Positions 19,190-27,203 of a stretch of DNA of 64,000 nt are shown piece by piece (position 1 is the first letter of the stretch; every line of letters begins with the position of its first letter). Below the pieces are notes generated by a model. It worked only from the letters and a program-made list of their open reading frames with translations, had not been told where the DNA came from and did no database searches. Made by a program: the position numbers and the translations under genes. Source of the stretch: Bradyrhizobium betae (GTDB lineage Bacteria; Pseudomonadota; Alphaproteobacteria; Rhizobiales; Xanthobacteraceae); contig NZ_CP044543.1 in NCBI RefSeq assembly GCF_008932115.1, forward strand, positions 310,001-374,000. The letters run 5' to 3'.

Positions 19190-19540
19190 CTACTTCGTGA
19201 TGTTGTTGGTGGCCTTCAGATTGAGCACGCGAAGCACGATCAGGATCAGGCCAATGACCTGGTTGATCACCTTCGTCGTCTCGGTCGGGATCAGCGCCGA
19301 CATGTCGGCGCCCGAAAGCTGCTGCAGGATGTCCGGCAGTTGCGGCCAGATCATCAGGACGGCCGCCACGATGCCGTCCCACTGCACCCGCACCCAGACG
19401 AGCATGCGCTGCCACAGGCCGTCGGCCTGGTCGTACATCTCCCTGATGTGCGGCAGGTTGCGGATCTTCGGCCTGATCCAGACCGCATAGACCGCGATGG
19501 CCGCGCCGATCAGCGAGGCGTGCAGAGCGAATTTGAGCAT
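19190..19540 (-). CDS. Phage membrane protein, lysis cluster
   Basis: A 116-residue protein with an N-terminal hydrophobic helix (HASLIGAAIAVYAVWI), a middle hydrophobic segment (WDGIVAAVLMIWPQL) and a C-terminal one (VIGLILIVLRVLNL). I cannot name the family. Its position between the fatty-acid-hydroxylase-like gene and the holin-like gene suggests a holin or holin partner. It stops 4 bp before the next start. Confidence 0.55.
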   Translation of the reverse strand: MLKFALHASLIGAAIAVYAVWIRPKIRNLPHIREMYDQADGLWQRMLVWVRVQWDGIVAAVLMIWPQLPDILQQLSGADMSALIPTETTKVINQVIGLILIVLRVLNLKATNNITK

Positions 19541-19555
19541 GGAAGTCTCCGTTTG

Positions 19556-20107
19556 TTAAACGCGCCGATAAGTGCCGAACACGAAGTCCCAGACCGGAAC
19601 TGTGATTCCGAAATTGCAGGTCTCGTCGTGGTGATGGGCGAGGTGCCAGACCGCGTAGGCGCGCACGAAGGCCGGCACCCTGTTGAGATCAACGTGGTGG
19701 AGCAGGTGGTGCCAGACCAGGAACCAGAGATAGCCGAGCGTGAAGCCGACAAAGACGGCATGCGGTAGCGCCAGATAGGCAGCCGCAAAGATCGCCGGGC
19801 TGTAATAGATCGGGAACACGACGTATTCCCGGGGATGGGTGTGATGGCGTTCGTGCCGGTCGTGATAGAGCCATGCGTGCAGCGGCAGGCGATGCACCCA
19901 GTATTCGGTGAAGGTGAACAGCACGAAGCCGAGCAGCGCGAGTGCAACCCATCCCGCATCGATCGCCGAGCCCCGCCAGTCGACGGCCGCAACCATCGCA
20001 GCCGCCAGCGGGTAGACCGTGAAGTCGAGCCAGAACAGCCAGTTCGACCGGGTGAACGCGCCGCCGTGAAGCGCAAGCGCGAGCGCGCTGCGAAGTGCAG
20101 GGATCAT
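19556..20107 (-). CDS. Sterol desaturase / fatty acid hydroxylase superfamily protein
   Basis: A 183-residue membrane di-iron enzyme. The histidine boxes are all present: YWVHRLPLH (about residue 69), HDRHERHHTHP (about 82), WHHLLHH (about 132) and HLAHHHDETCNFG (about 155), set between four hydrophobic segments. Family members hydroxylate or desaturate lipids, carotenoids or sterols using O2. It sits inside the lysis cluster, between endolysin and holin-like genes, as a cargo gene. The start ATG has GGGAAAG upstream, and a copy of the GCGCCAATTGGCGC palindrome lies 22 bp before it. Confidence 0.9.
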   Translation of the reverse strand: MIPALRSALALALHGGAFTRSNWLFWLDFTVYPLAAAMVAAVDWRGSAIDAGWVALALLGFVLFTFTEYWVHRLPLHAWLYHDRHERHHTHPREYVVFPIYYSPAIFAAAYLALPHAVFVGFTLGYLWFLVWHHLLHHVDLNRVPAFVRAYAVWHLAHHHDETCNFGITVPVWDFVFGTYRRV

Positions 20108-20129
20108 GATGTGATGCTTTCCCGAGGAT

Positions 20130-20143
20130 GCGCCAATTGGCGC
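20130..20143. repeat. Dispersed palindrome GCGCCAATTGGCGC, copy 1
   Basis: A perfect 14-bp palindrome just after the endolysin stop codon and 22 bp before the hydroxylase start. It is the only one of the five copies that is not inside a coding region. Confidence 0.8.
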
Positions 20144-20146
20144 GGG

Positions 20147-21028
20147 CTACCAGATCGCTTCGACCGCTGCCTTGCGCCGCGCAACCGTGATAGTCGCAGC
20201 GATCATCACCGCGACCGCAACGCCGATCACGCTATAGGCCGCCAGGGACGGCAGCAGCGTCGCCGGGCTCGGCACAACCGTTCCCGTCGTCGTCTTGGCA
20301 CCCTCATTGGCAGCGCCCGCGATGCCGCCCGCGCCCGCCGCCGTGCGCACGTTCCGTGCGGCTTTGGTGGCTTCATCGACGATGTCTTTTGGCGGAGCGG
20401 CGGACGGTCGCGCATCAACATTGTCGTTCGAGAACACGACCGATGCATCGAACTTTTGCATGCCGAGCAGCAGCGCGGCGATCCCGACCTGCGCAGAGAC
20501 CGCTTGCGGATCGAACACGCTGTCGCGGACATATTTGCCGCTGCTGTAGGCTGTCGTTCCCGAGAACAGGTAGGGGTTGGGGACACCTTTGGTGAAGTAA
20601 CCGAGGCCGTTGTACTTCATCGAGATCGTGAGCGCCCCGCCCATCGTCCAGTTCTTCCACAGCGCCATGTAGGGGGCGCACTTGATCAGCGCATCGTCGG
20701 CGGCCTCGTGCCAGTCATCGAACGGCCCCCTGCCCTTCGGCACGTTGACAGAGATGCGGTCCCAGCGGTCGCCCTGTGCGATCGAGCGCAGGAATTGCGG
20801 ATCTGGTCCCGCTTCCATCTCCTTGGTGACCGCGATCATGAACCATGGCACATCATAGCCCTTGCGCTTGAGCCGCGCGGACTCCTCCGTGAACCATGCT
20901 TTCGTCTTGGGCTCGCACAGCCGCCGTGCGGCGACATCGATCCGGCCCTGCCATTCGGGACGGATTTGCGCCTTGGCAAACACGGCTTCGTTCGCCGCGA
21001 TCATCGCGGCGTTGGTTGCTTTTGGCAT
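20147..21028 (-). CDS. Phage endolysin with C-terminal membrane helix
   Basis: A 293-residue protein. The first 190 residues look like a lysozyme-type peptidoglycan hydrolase: EESARLKRKGYDVPWFMIAV with a likely catalytic Glu in AVTKEMEAG, QFLRSIAQGDRWDRIS, GPFDDWHEAADDAL, and the substrate-groove pattern SMKYNGLGYFTKGVPNPYLF. I recall this pattern in rhizobial phage lysozymes. After an Ala/Gly/Thr linker there is a C-terminal helix (YSVIGVAVAVMIAATITVA), so the enzyme is probably tail-anchored in the membrane. It is the first gene of the lysis cluster. Confidence 0.75.
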   Translation of the reverse strand: MPKATNAAMIAANEAVFAKAQIRPEWQGRIDVAARRLCEPKTKAWFTEESARLKRKGYDVPWFMIAVTKEMEAGPDPQFLRSIAQGDRWDRISVNVPKGRGPFDDWHEAADDALIKCAPYMALWKNWTMGGALTISMKYNGLGYFTKGVPNPYLFSGTTAYSSGKYVRDSVFDPQAVSAQVGIAALLLGMQKFDASVVFSNDNVDARPSAAPPKDIVDEATKAARNVRTAAGAGGIAGAANEGAKTTTGTVVPSPATLLPSLAAYSVIGVAVAVMIAATITVARRKAAVEAIW

Positions 21029-21084
21029 GTTGTCTGACCCTAAGAGGTTGTCGTTAGGCGAGACTTTGGTCGAAGGGAGTTGCT

Positions 21085-22641
21085 TCAGTTTGCGGACATG
21101 ACGACCCAGTTGGTGCCATCAGACTGAAGGACGGCCCATTTCCCTGCGGTGTTGGTCAGCAAGGCCGTGGCGGCGGCCCCGCCAGCCAATGGCACCACGT
21201 TTGACGACGCGCTGTTGACCGTCTGAGCCGCGATGTTCTTGACGTACAGGACGCGGCCGGGGTTTGCGCTCGCGGTGGGAAGCGTCGCCGTGAACGTTCC
21301 GCTCGCGTTGAAGATCACGGAGCCGTTCTGCCCGACCGAGCCTGACGTGCCGGTCAGCGTCGTTGGGGCCTTCCACGCGATATTGCCCCCAAGAACGCTC
21401 GAATTGTCTCCAGCCGAGTAGAACGCCCAGTTGGTTCCGGCCCTGCTGAGCTGGGCTACGTAGTAGCCGTATTGCGTCGTGACCGTGCCGGAGCCGCCCA
21501 CCTCGAGAGTGGAGTGGTGATACAGATTGGTGACAGTGCTGCCGGTGTTGACGCTCGGCGTGGAGACCATGCTCCACACGTTGTCGATGGTCCCTGTGTT
21601 CGAAAACGTTTGCCGCGCCTGAAACCCGGCATAATGGTTGAAGTTGACGGCTCCGGTATAGGTCGGCGTCGCGTCAAAGCTGTTGTATCCGATCGGCCCA
21701 CCGGTAGAGCGTGAGACAGTCGAAACGTCGGCGAAACCATGCCCGTTGCCGGAGCCGGTGTTATCGACGACGCGAGAGATCTCGATCGCGGGATCGCTGT
21801 CGGTTGCCGCAGGTGAACCGACAGTGATCGGGAACGCCGTGAACTTGTGAAGCCCGGTCCATGTCGGCGCGATCGCCTGCGAGAGCGCGGGCGCACCGTC
21901 AGAGCGAATGGCAGAACCCGCGGAACCGTTCACCGCAGTAAGACCGATCACCGCGGTAGGATTGCCCAGCGTTGCCGCCGCGGCCCATGTCATATCGCCA
22001 CGCAAGAACGTCGACGATGACGCGCCGGTGCCGCTGTTGAGGTTATTGACTGATAGATTCCCGGTCACGCCGGTTGAGAGCGGCAAGCCCGTGGCATTCG
22101 TCAATGTGCCACTTGACGGCGTGCCAAGCGCACCGCCGTTGACGACGGGCGCTCCAGCGGAGCCTATATTGACGCCAAGCGCCGTTGCAATGCCCGTTCC
22201 GAGGCCGGTGATGTCGGACGCGATGCGAACGGTACAGGTGTTGCTCGCACAGTTGAACGTCTTGTTGGTCAGCGTGTCGGCCGTCGCCCTAGCCACCAGC
22301 GTGTCGGTTGCCGCCGGAAGCGTCAGGACACCGGAGGCGGCTGCACTTGCCTTGAGGGTCGTGGTGCCCGAGCTCGAGCCGGCCAGGAGCAGCGTCGCAT
22401 CAGTGAACGTCTTGGCTGCCGTAAAGGTCTGGATGGCGTTGAGCAGGTCGACCGTGCCGGAGGCGTTCGGGAGCGTGAACGTCTTGAGCGAGGTCGCAGG
22501 CCCCGAGAACTGCATGAAGGCATTGTTGGTGCCGCCTTTGGCGCCGGTCAGCGGCGTGGTACCGGGGTTGACCTGCGCCAGCGCCGGGGATGTCGACCAC
22601 GCGAGCGCGAGCGCGCCCGCAATCAGGCTGCGGAGCTTCAT
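21085..22641 (-). CDS. Tail-fibre-like protein with signal peptide
   Basis: A 518-residue fibre. The low-complexity shaft carries the module [20 protein letters not shown], then [17 protein letters not shown], which is widespread in alphaproteobacterial phage fibres. The C-terminal part is beta-rich with a knob-like end [19 protein letters not shown]. Unusually, residues 1-22 form a Sec signal peptide, [16 protein letters not shown] then an ALAQ cleavage site. Phage fibres normally assemble in the cytoplasm without a signal, so this is odd. The role in receptor binding is inferred. Confidence 0.75.
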   Translation of the reverse strand: MKLRSLIAGALALAWSTSPALAQVNPGTTPLTGAKGGTNNAFMQFSGPATSLKTFTLPNASGTVDLLNAIQTFTAAKTFTDATLLLAGSSSGTTTLKASAAASGVLTLPAATDTLVARATADTLTNKTFNCASNTCTVRIASDITGLGTGIATALGVNIGSAGAPVVNGGALGTPSSGTLTNATGLPLSTGVTGNLSVNNLNSGTGASSSTFLRGDMTWAAAATLGNPTAVIGLTAVNGSAGSAIRSDGAPALSQAIAPTWTGLHKFTAFPITVGSPAATDSDPAIEISRVVDNTGSGNGHGFADVSTVSRSTGGPIGYNSFDATPTYTGAVNFNHYAGFQARQTFSNTGTIDNVWSMVSTPSVNTGSTVTNLYHHSTLEVGGSGTVTTQYGYYVAQLSRAGTNWAFYSAGDNSSVLGGNIAWKAPTTLTGTSGSVGQNGSVIFNASGTFTATLPTASANPGRVLYVKNIAAQTVNSASSNVVPLAGGAAATALLTNTAGKWAVLQSDGTNWVVMSAN

Positions 22642-22666
22642 CGAAATATCTCTCTGATCTGGAAGG

Positions 22667-23197
22667 TTAGTACGCGCCGGTTCCGTCCGGCAGCGGCGTC
22701 AGCGTGATCGATCCGCCGGCGCCATCGATCGTGTAGACGTAGTTCACCGTCGCCATCTGCGTCTGGCCCGCGCCAGGCGTGATGGTGATGTTGTTGACGT
22801 TGGCATCGCCCTTGCCATCGACGATGGTGAGAGGCTTTGTCCGCACCGACCAGTCGACGGTGATGTTGAAGGGAGCACCTGCGAGCTGCTTGACGATCAG
22901 CACGTCGTCACCCGGTTGCGCGGCGTAAGGCCCGGCCGCCGCCAGCACCCTCACCACCTTGTTGCCGGCCACCTGCGCAAGTTGCACCAGATAGAATGCG
23001 TCCGCCACGGAATCCCACGCCAGCACGTAGGTCGTCGCCGGACTGGGCACGAACTGGACCGCCGGCAGCAGTGCGGCGAAATTCAGCGAGACGGTCCAGA
23101 CCCCGTTTGCCTTCGCGATCGCGACGGCACCCCGTCCCTTGACCTGCGAGGGAAATGGAACGGATGTCGCAACGCGGATGTTGGCGGGCAACGTCAT
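22667..23197 (-). CDS. Phage structural protein, unknown role
   Basis: A 176-residue beta-rich protein. It opens [19 protein letters not shown] and has [20 protein letters not shown] in the middle; the C-terminal [16 protein letters not shown] is typical of small tail-associated proteins. I recognise the type from rhizobial prophages but no function. Its start overlaps the stop of the upstream gene by 4 bp (ATGA), so the two are coupled. Confidence 0.6.
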   Translation of the reverse strand: MTLPANIRVATSVPFPSQVKGRGAVAIAKANGVWTVSLNFAALLPAVQFVPSPATTYVLAWDSVADAFYLVQLAQVAGNKVVRVLAAAGPYAAQPGDDVLIVKQLAGAPFNITVDWSVRTKPLTIVDGKGDANVNNITITPGAGQTQMATVNYVYTIDGAGGSITLTPLPDGTGAY

Positions 23198-23913
23198 GGC
23201 AGACCGTAGGGGTTGGAGGGATTGGGGGTCTGCAAGGGCATCAGCCGCGTACCGCCGCCGAACACCGGAAGCTTTCCGATGAACAGCTGCCGGCTGTCGT
23301 AGCCGTCATAGGCCGCCATCGCGATGTCGTAGGTGCGATGGCGGAGCTTGGCCATGGTGGCCGCCGGAATCCGGATTTCGATCCGGCCAAGATCGATCAG
23401 GATCAGCCCGCTGCCGAGCTGCGCGGAGATCAGCGGCGCCTCGCACGCATCGGTCCCGATGCCGGAGGATGGCCCGTAGCCGCCGCCATAGCCTTCATGA
23501 TGGTGCCGCCCCCTGATCTCGAATTCGAACGCGCTCCCGACCTGCGTCACCATGGCGCCGGTTGCGGGCGCGTAGGATGTGACGTACCCGGTCATGGTGT
23601 TCTTGCCGGTCGCAGCATCGGCGATCGTCACGGGCGCGCCAGCCGCGATGGCAAGGCCGATGCCGACCGTACAGGCGACCGCCTGCATCTCGGCCCCGAT
23701 CGGATAATCCTTGATCGTGAGCTGCGTGGCGGAGGCCGTGACGATCGCCCCCGACGTCACCACCCAGGCCGCCGCCGTGAAATCGCCCGGCGCGGCCAGT
23801 ACCCGCCCCGAGACGTCGATCGCCTCGCCCGTGTCGTCATCGAACAGGCAGATCGTGCGCAGCAGATCCTCGCGGTTGGTCTGCTGAGGCAATAGGACGG
23901 GATTGAGATACAT
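23194..23913 (-). CDS. Phage tail-region protein, unknown role
   Basis: A 239-residue protein. The first 90 residues read NREDLLRTICLFDDDTGEAI and then alternate as beta strands. The middle has a glycine/histidine-rich loop HHHEGYGGGYGPSSG, and the C-terminal part contains LGRIEIRIPAATMAKLRHRT and YDIAMAAYDGYDSRQLF. No named domain is visible. It lies between the collar-like protein and a small structural protein in the fibre section of the late operon. Confidence 0.6.
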   Translation of the reverse strand: MYLNPVLLPQQTNREDLLRTICLFDDDTGEAIDVSGRVLAAPGDFTAAAWVVTSGAIVTASATQLTIKDYPIGAEMQAVACTVGIGLAIAAGAPVTIADAATGKNTMTGYVTSYAPATGAMVTQVGSAFEFEIRGRHHHEGYGGGYGPSSGIGTDACEAPLISAQLGSGLILIDLGRIEIRIPAATMAKLRHRTYDIAMAAYDGYDSRQLFIGKLPVFGGGTRLMPLQTPNPSNPYGLP

Positions 23914-23924
23914 CGCCCGCGCCT

Positions 23925-24965
23925 TCAGAGCTTCATGTAGATGGTTGTCAGCATCGTGGGCTGAACGACAGAAAATGGCGCGCTGGCGCCACCTTGTGGC
24001 GCGAACGTGTAGGCGATCGAGTTTGATACGATCCAGGCGCTGCCCGCGCCGACTGACGTGCCGGCCGTGTTGCCAATAGCGAGGAAATTGCCCTGATCGG
24101 TACCGGCCGAGTTTTGTGTCTTCAGATTTGCAGTTAACGTCAGAACAGGCGGCGAACTGAAGGACGGCGTGTACGGCGGCAGGTTCGTCGTCGCCAACGT
24201 ATTGCGTGCGGCACCAAGCACGCTGCCGAGCGTCGTCGAATTACCAGACGTAAACGTGACGCCGGAGAAGAGCGCGCGATCACTATTGCCCATGTCGCCA
24301 AGGCCGGCGATGAGCGTATTGCGTCCATCAGGCAGTGTCAGCGTCTTGCTGGCATTGTAGTCGTTGAGGCAATTGCCGCTCCGCCCGCCCGAGATCGGAA
24401 GATTGAGATCGGCGCCGCAGAGATAAACGAACAGCGCCTGTGTGTCGGAATTGGCGCGCTCGGTCGCGCCGCTCGACACATTCCCGATCGAAAGCCCGTT
24501 GAGGCGCACAAAGCCGGAGAGCGGCCCGGTGCCCCAGCGCATCTTCATGTCGCCGGTCGCATAAAGCGCGGTCGGGTCGACCGTGCCCCCGCCCCCGCCC
24601 CCGCCCGAGGACGGCCCGAGCACCTGCATGGTGGTGTCCACGATCGGATTGCCTGCGGCGTTCGTCAGGCGGACGTGGATCAAACCATCGGCGATCCAGA
24701 ACAGCGGCAGCCGGCCGGACTGATCGCAGGACAGCGGGTTGGACATCGCCTGCGTCAGCGAGAAATCCGAATAGACGTTCTGCTTGGTCGCGACCGTGCC
24801 GGCCCGGTAGAACGTCGCCTGGCAGTTCGATGCCACGCTGCCGTCGGTATCGAGCTGGATTGCGAGCGCCAGCGGAATCGTGCCGGCGGCATGGGCGGAC
24901 GGCACTGATAGGGTGATTCCCAGAAGTGCCAAAATCGATATATTCTTGAGGTATTTCAAAAACAT
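23925..24965 (-). CDS. Tail-collar-like fibre protein with signal peptide
   Basis: A 346-residue protein. The start at 24965 gives a Sec signal peptide, MFLKYLKNISILALLGITLS then SAHA cleavage. The middle, after a seven-glycine linker near residue 125, matches the phage tail-collar pattern: GFVRLNGLSIGN, then TLTLPDGRNTLIAGLGDMGN. Collar domains form the tip or base of fibres in many phages. The leader is unusual for a virion part. A small hairpin GCGCCAC-CTT-GTGGCGC lies in its 3' end (23986-24002). Confidence 0.75.
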   Translation of the reverse strand: MFLKYLKNISILALLGITLSVPSAHAAGTIPLALAIQLDTDGSVASNCQATFYRAGTVATKQNVYSDFSLTQAMSNPLSCDQSGRLPLFWIADGLIHVRLTNAAGNPIVDTTMQVLGPSSGGGGGGGTVDPTALYATGDMKMRWGTGPLSGFVRLNGLSIGNVSSGATERANSDTQALFVYLCGADLNLPISGGRSGNCLNDYNASKTLTLPDGRNTLIAGLGDMGNSDRALFSGVTFTSGNSTTLGSVLGAARNTLATTNLPPYTPSFSSPPVLTLTANLKTQNSAGTDQGNFLAIGNTAGTSVGAGSAWIVSNSIAYTFAPQGGASAPFSVVQPTMLTTIYMKL

Positions 24966-25025
24966 GGGTTGATGCTCTCCACACGTGCGGTTGCCGGATT
25001 GCGGCGACGCAGATAGGTTTTGGCC

Positions 25026-25451
25026 ATGACACAATTCCGAAAGCAGCTTGAGATCGAGGCGGCATGGGACGTTCGGGTCGCCGCGATCGGCCTTGTCGTG
25101 TTCTTCACCTGCATGGCCTTGCTGCCGAAGAGCTGGTTCTGGTTCTACTTCGTGCCGCTCGCCGCGCTCTGGTTTCGCTACCTGTGGGTCCGCAACAGAC
25201 GCGATGAAGCGCTACTCGCCGCCGACGCGGTCAGCGACCCCGGGCTCGGCACCCCGCGCTGCTATCGCAGCGATCTTGGCATCTGCATTACGGATGGACG
25301 CGAGCATATTCTTGTTGCCCGCAATCAGCCTGATGCCCTTCTGAAGCTTGGTGACGTCGGAGGACGCAAGAAGCTTGGCAACCTCCTTGGCGACACGCTC
25401 GTCGATCACCCGATGCCCCCGCGCCGCGCCGTAGACAAGCGCCGCCTTTAG
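25026..25451 (+). CDS. Plus-strand membrane protein in the minus-strand late operon
   Basis: A 141-residue protein with two hydrophobic helices near residues 17-33 (DVRVAAIGLVVFFTCMALL) and 38-56 (WFWFYFVPLAALWFRYLWV). The first 75 codons have high G/C at third positions, as real genes here do. The last 80 codons overlap the 3' end of the ejection-protein gene in antisense and look less protein-like, so the true product may be shorter. It lies opposite to all neighbours. I know no homolog. Confidence 0.5.
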   Translation: MTQFRKQLEIEAAWDVRVAAIGLVVFFTCMALLPKSWFWFYFVPLAALWFRYLWVRNRRDEALLAADAVSDPGLGTPRCYRSDLGICITDGREHILVARNQPDALLKLGDVGGRKKLGNLLGDTLVDHPMPPRRAVDKRRL

Positions 25452-27200
25452 CATCGCCTGAGGATCTCCCTCGTAGCTCTGATATCCGCCGACGCCGCCA
25501 GCGAGGCCGAGCTCGACCAGTTGGCGCGCTGTGGTCGAATTGCCCTGAATCGCAGGGCGCGCCAGATCCATGATGCCTTCCACACGAAGCCGCGCCTCGA
25601 CCTCCTTAGCGCGCTGCGGGCCGAGCGCAACATACATCTCTTCGCGCGCGGCACCCGAGTTCATGATCTTGTTGAGCACTGTGCGGCGATCGCCGGTCTT
25701 CTCGATGGTCTGCACGAGGCGCGAGACGTAGCCGTCCTGAAACAGTTGGCGCTCATCGGCCGACATTTTCGCAAGCGCCTTTCGTGCTTCCGGCAGGCCG
25801 AAGCGATCGCTGGCGCCGACGAAGTTCTGCCCAGCCTCGATGGCGTCGCCGGCGCCGAAGAATTTTGCAGCTCCCGCGCGCGCCGTGGCGTAGCTCGGCA
25901 CCACGTCGTCGAGATGCTCTCGCAGGATCCTCGCCCAGTCGCGCGCTTCGGGCGTACCCGTTTTGTCGAGGTTCCGCTTGACGATGTCCCAGAACTGGAG
26001 GTTCGGCTCTATTTTCGAGCCGTCCGGATTGGCCTTGAGCTTGAGCCGTCCGGTCTCATCGAACTGGAACGGGTTCTTTGGCGGCGTGAAGCCGAGCTTG
26101 GCCGCATCGTTCTTCGCCGACACCATCGCCTTGCGGATCGCATCCTGCACCACGGGCGCCTGGCTGACCTGCTCCAGCGTCTCGGTAAAGCGCATGTTCG
26201 CGCCTTCCGAATAGGCCTTGGCGTAGTTCGGCCGATTGACGGTGCGCGCGATCTTGTCGAGTGCATCCTGCTGCGCATCCGCATTTGGAAAATGGAACGT
26301 GTTGCGCAGCCAGTCCGCGAGCCGCGGCGATTGCGTCTCAAAGCGATCGTCGATCGTGCGATTGAGCGTCGCACGCGCCTCAGGCGAGGTGTTGGCCGCG
26401 CTACGCGCCAATGCTCGCGTCGTCTCTCCGCCCGCGTCGATCAAGGCCGCCGGCTGGCCGGACGCAGAGGCGTCCGTCATCTCTTGAAGCGTCAGGCCGC
26501 GGTCCTGATTGCGAATGTCGCGGTCGATCGCGGTTGCAACGCGGCGCTCGGCTTCTTCGCCGGGTTTCGTAAAGCCGCGCACCAAATTGCGCACGGGCTC
26601 CACGACCTTGGCGTTGACGACGCGGCCGACACCAGGCGCGAGGCCTCCGATCGCGCCGCCGATCCCACCCGCCGTCAACGGGTTCTCGTCGCGCACGGCC
26701 GCATCGGCGCCGCTGACCACGGCATTGCTGGCCGCACCCCGCGCCATCAGCTGCGGCATCGTCCGCCCGGTCAGTCCCAACAGCCGTGCGCCCGTTGCGG
26801 TCCCCGCCGCAACGCCCGTTGCGGCAACACCCCCTGCAATTTCCGCAGCGGTATCCGCAACCGGATGCTCCTGCGCAAAGCCCTTGTCCTTGCCCTCCTG
26901 GATATCGAGCGCATGCTGATAGCGATCACCGAAACTCTTTTCCGGCAGCTTCTCGAAGCTGTCCGGGAGCAGCGGATCGACCACGGGCGCAAGCGCCGCG
27001 TTGGTTGCGGCGTTGAGCTTGTTGAGCGCGCCGCCGACGATCGGAATGCCGCGCGCTGCCGCGCGCGTCAGACCCTCAACCATGCCGGGCGCGGGTTTGC
27101 TCGTCTCCATATGCGCCTTCAGCGCCTCGGTCGCATCCGCCATGCTGCCGGCCTGCACCTTGAACTTGCGCCCGTCCTGCTCAATCTGGAAGGTCGGCAT
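25212..27200 (-). CDS. Phage ejection / internal virion protein
   Basis: A 662-residue mostly helical protein. It opens with a small beta module FQIEQDGRKFKVQAGSMADA. Gly/Ala-rich amphipathic stretches at about residues 120-210 could insert into membranes. Long helices follow. This order and size fit internal virion proteins of podoviruses that leave the head with DNA and form a channel through the cell wall. The gene is next to two other putative ejection proteins, like P22 gp7-gp20-gp16. The function is inferred from position and composition. Confidence 0.65.
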   Translation of the reverse strand: MPTFQIEQDGRKFKVQAGSMADATEALKAHMETSKPAPGMVEGLTRAAARGIPIVGGALNKLNAATNAALAPVVDPLLPDSFEKLPEKSFGDRYQHALDIQEGKDKGFAQEHPVADTAAEIAGGVAATGVAAGTATGARLLGLTGRTMPQLMARGAASNAVVSGADAAVRDENPLTAGGIGGAIGGLAPGVGRVVNAKVVEPVRNLVRGFTKPGEEAERRVATAIDRDIRNQDRGLTLQEMTDASASGQPAALIDAGGETTRALARSAANTSPEARATLNRTIDDRFETQSPRLADWLRNTFHFPNADAQQDALDKIARTVNRPNYAKAYSEGANMRFTETLEQVSQAPVVQDAIRKAMVSAKNDAAKLGFTPPKNPFQFDETGRLKLKANPDGSKIEPNLQFWDIVKRNLDKTGTPEARDWARILREHLDDVVPSYATARAGAAKFFGAGDAIEAGQNFVGASDRFGLPEARKALAKMSADERQLFQDGYVSRLVQTIEKTGDRRTVLNKIMNSGAAREEMYVALGPQRAKEVEARLRVEGIMDLARPAIQGNSTTARQLVELGLAGGVGGYQSYEGDPQAMLKAALVYGAARGHRVIDERVAKEVAKLLASSDVTKLQKGIRLIAGNKNMLASIRNADAKIAAIAARGAEPGVADRVGGE

Positions 27201-27203
27201 GCC

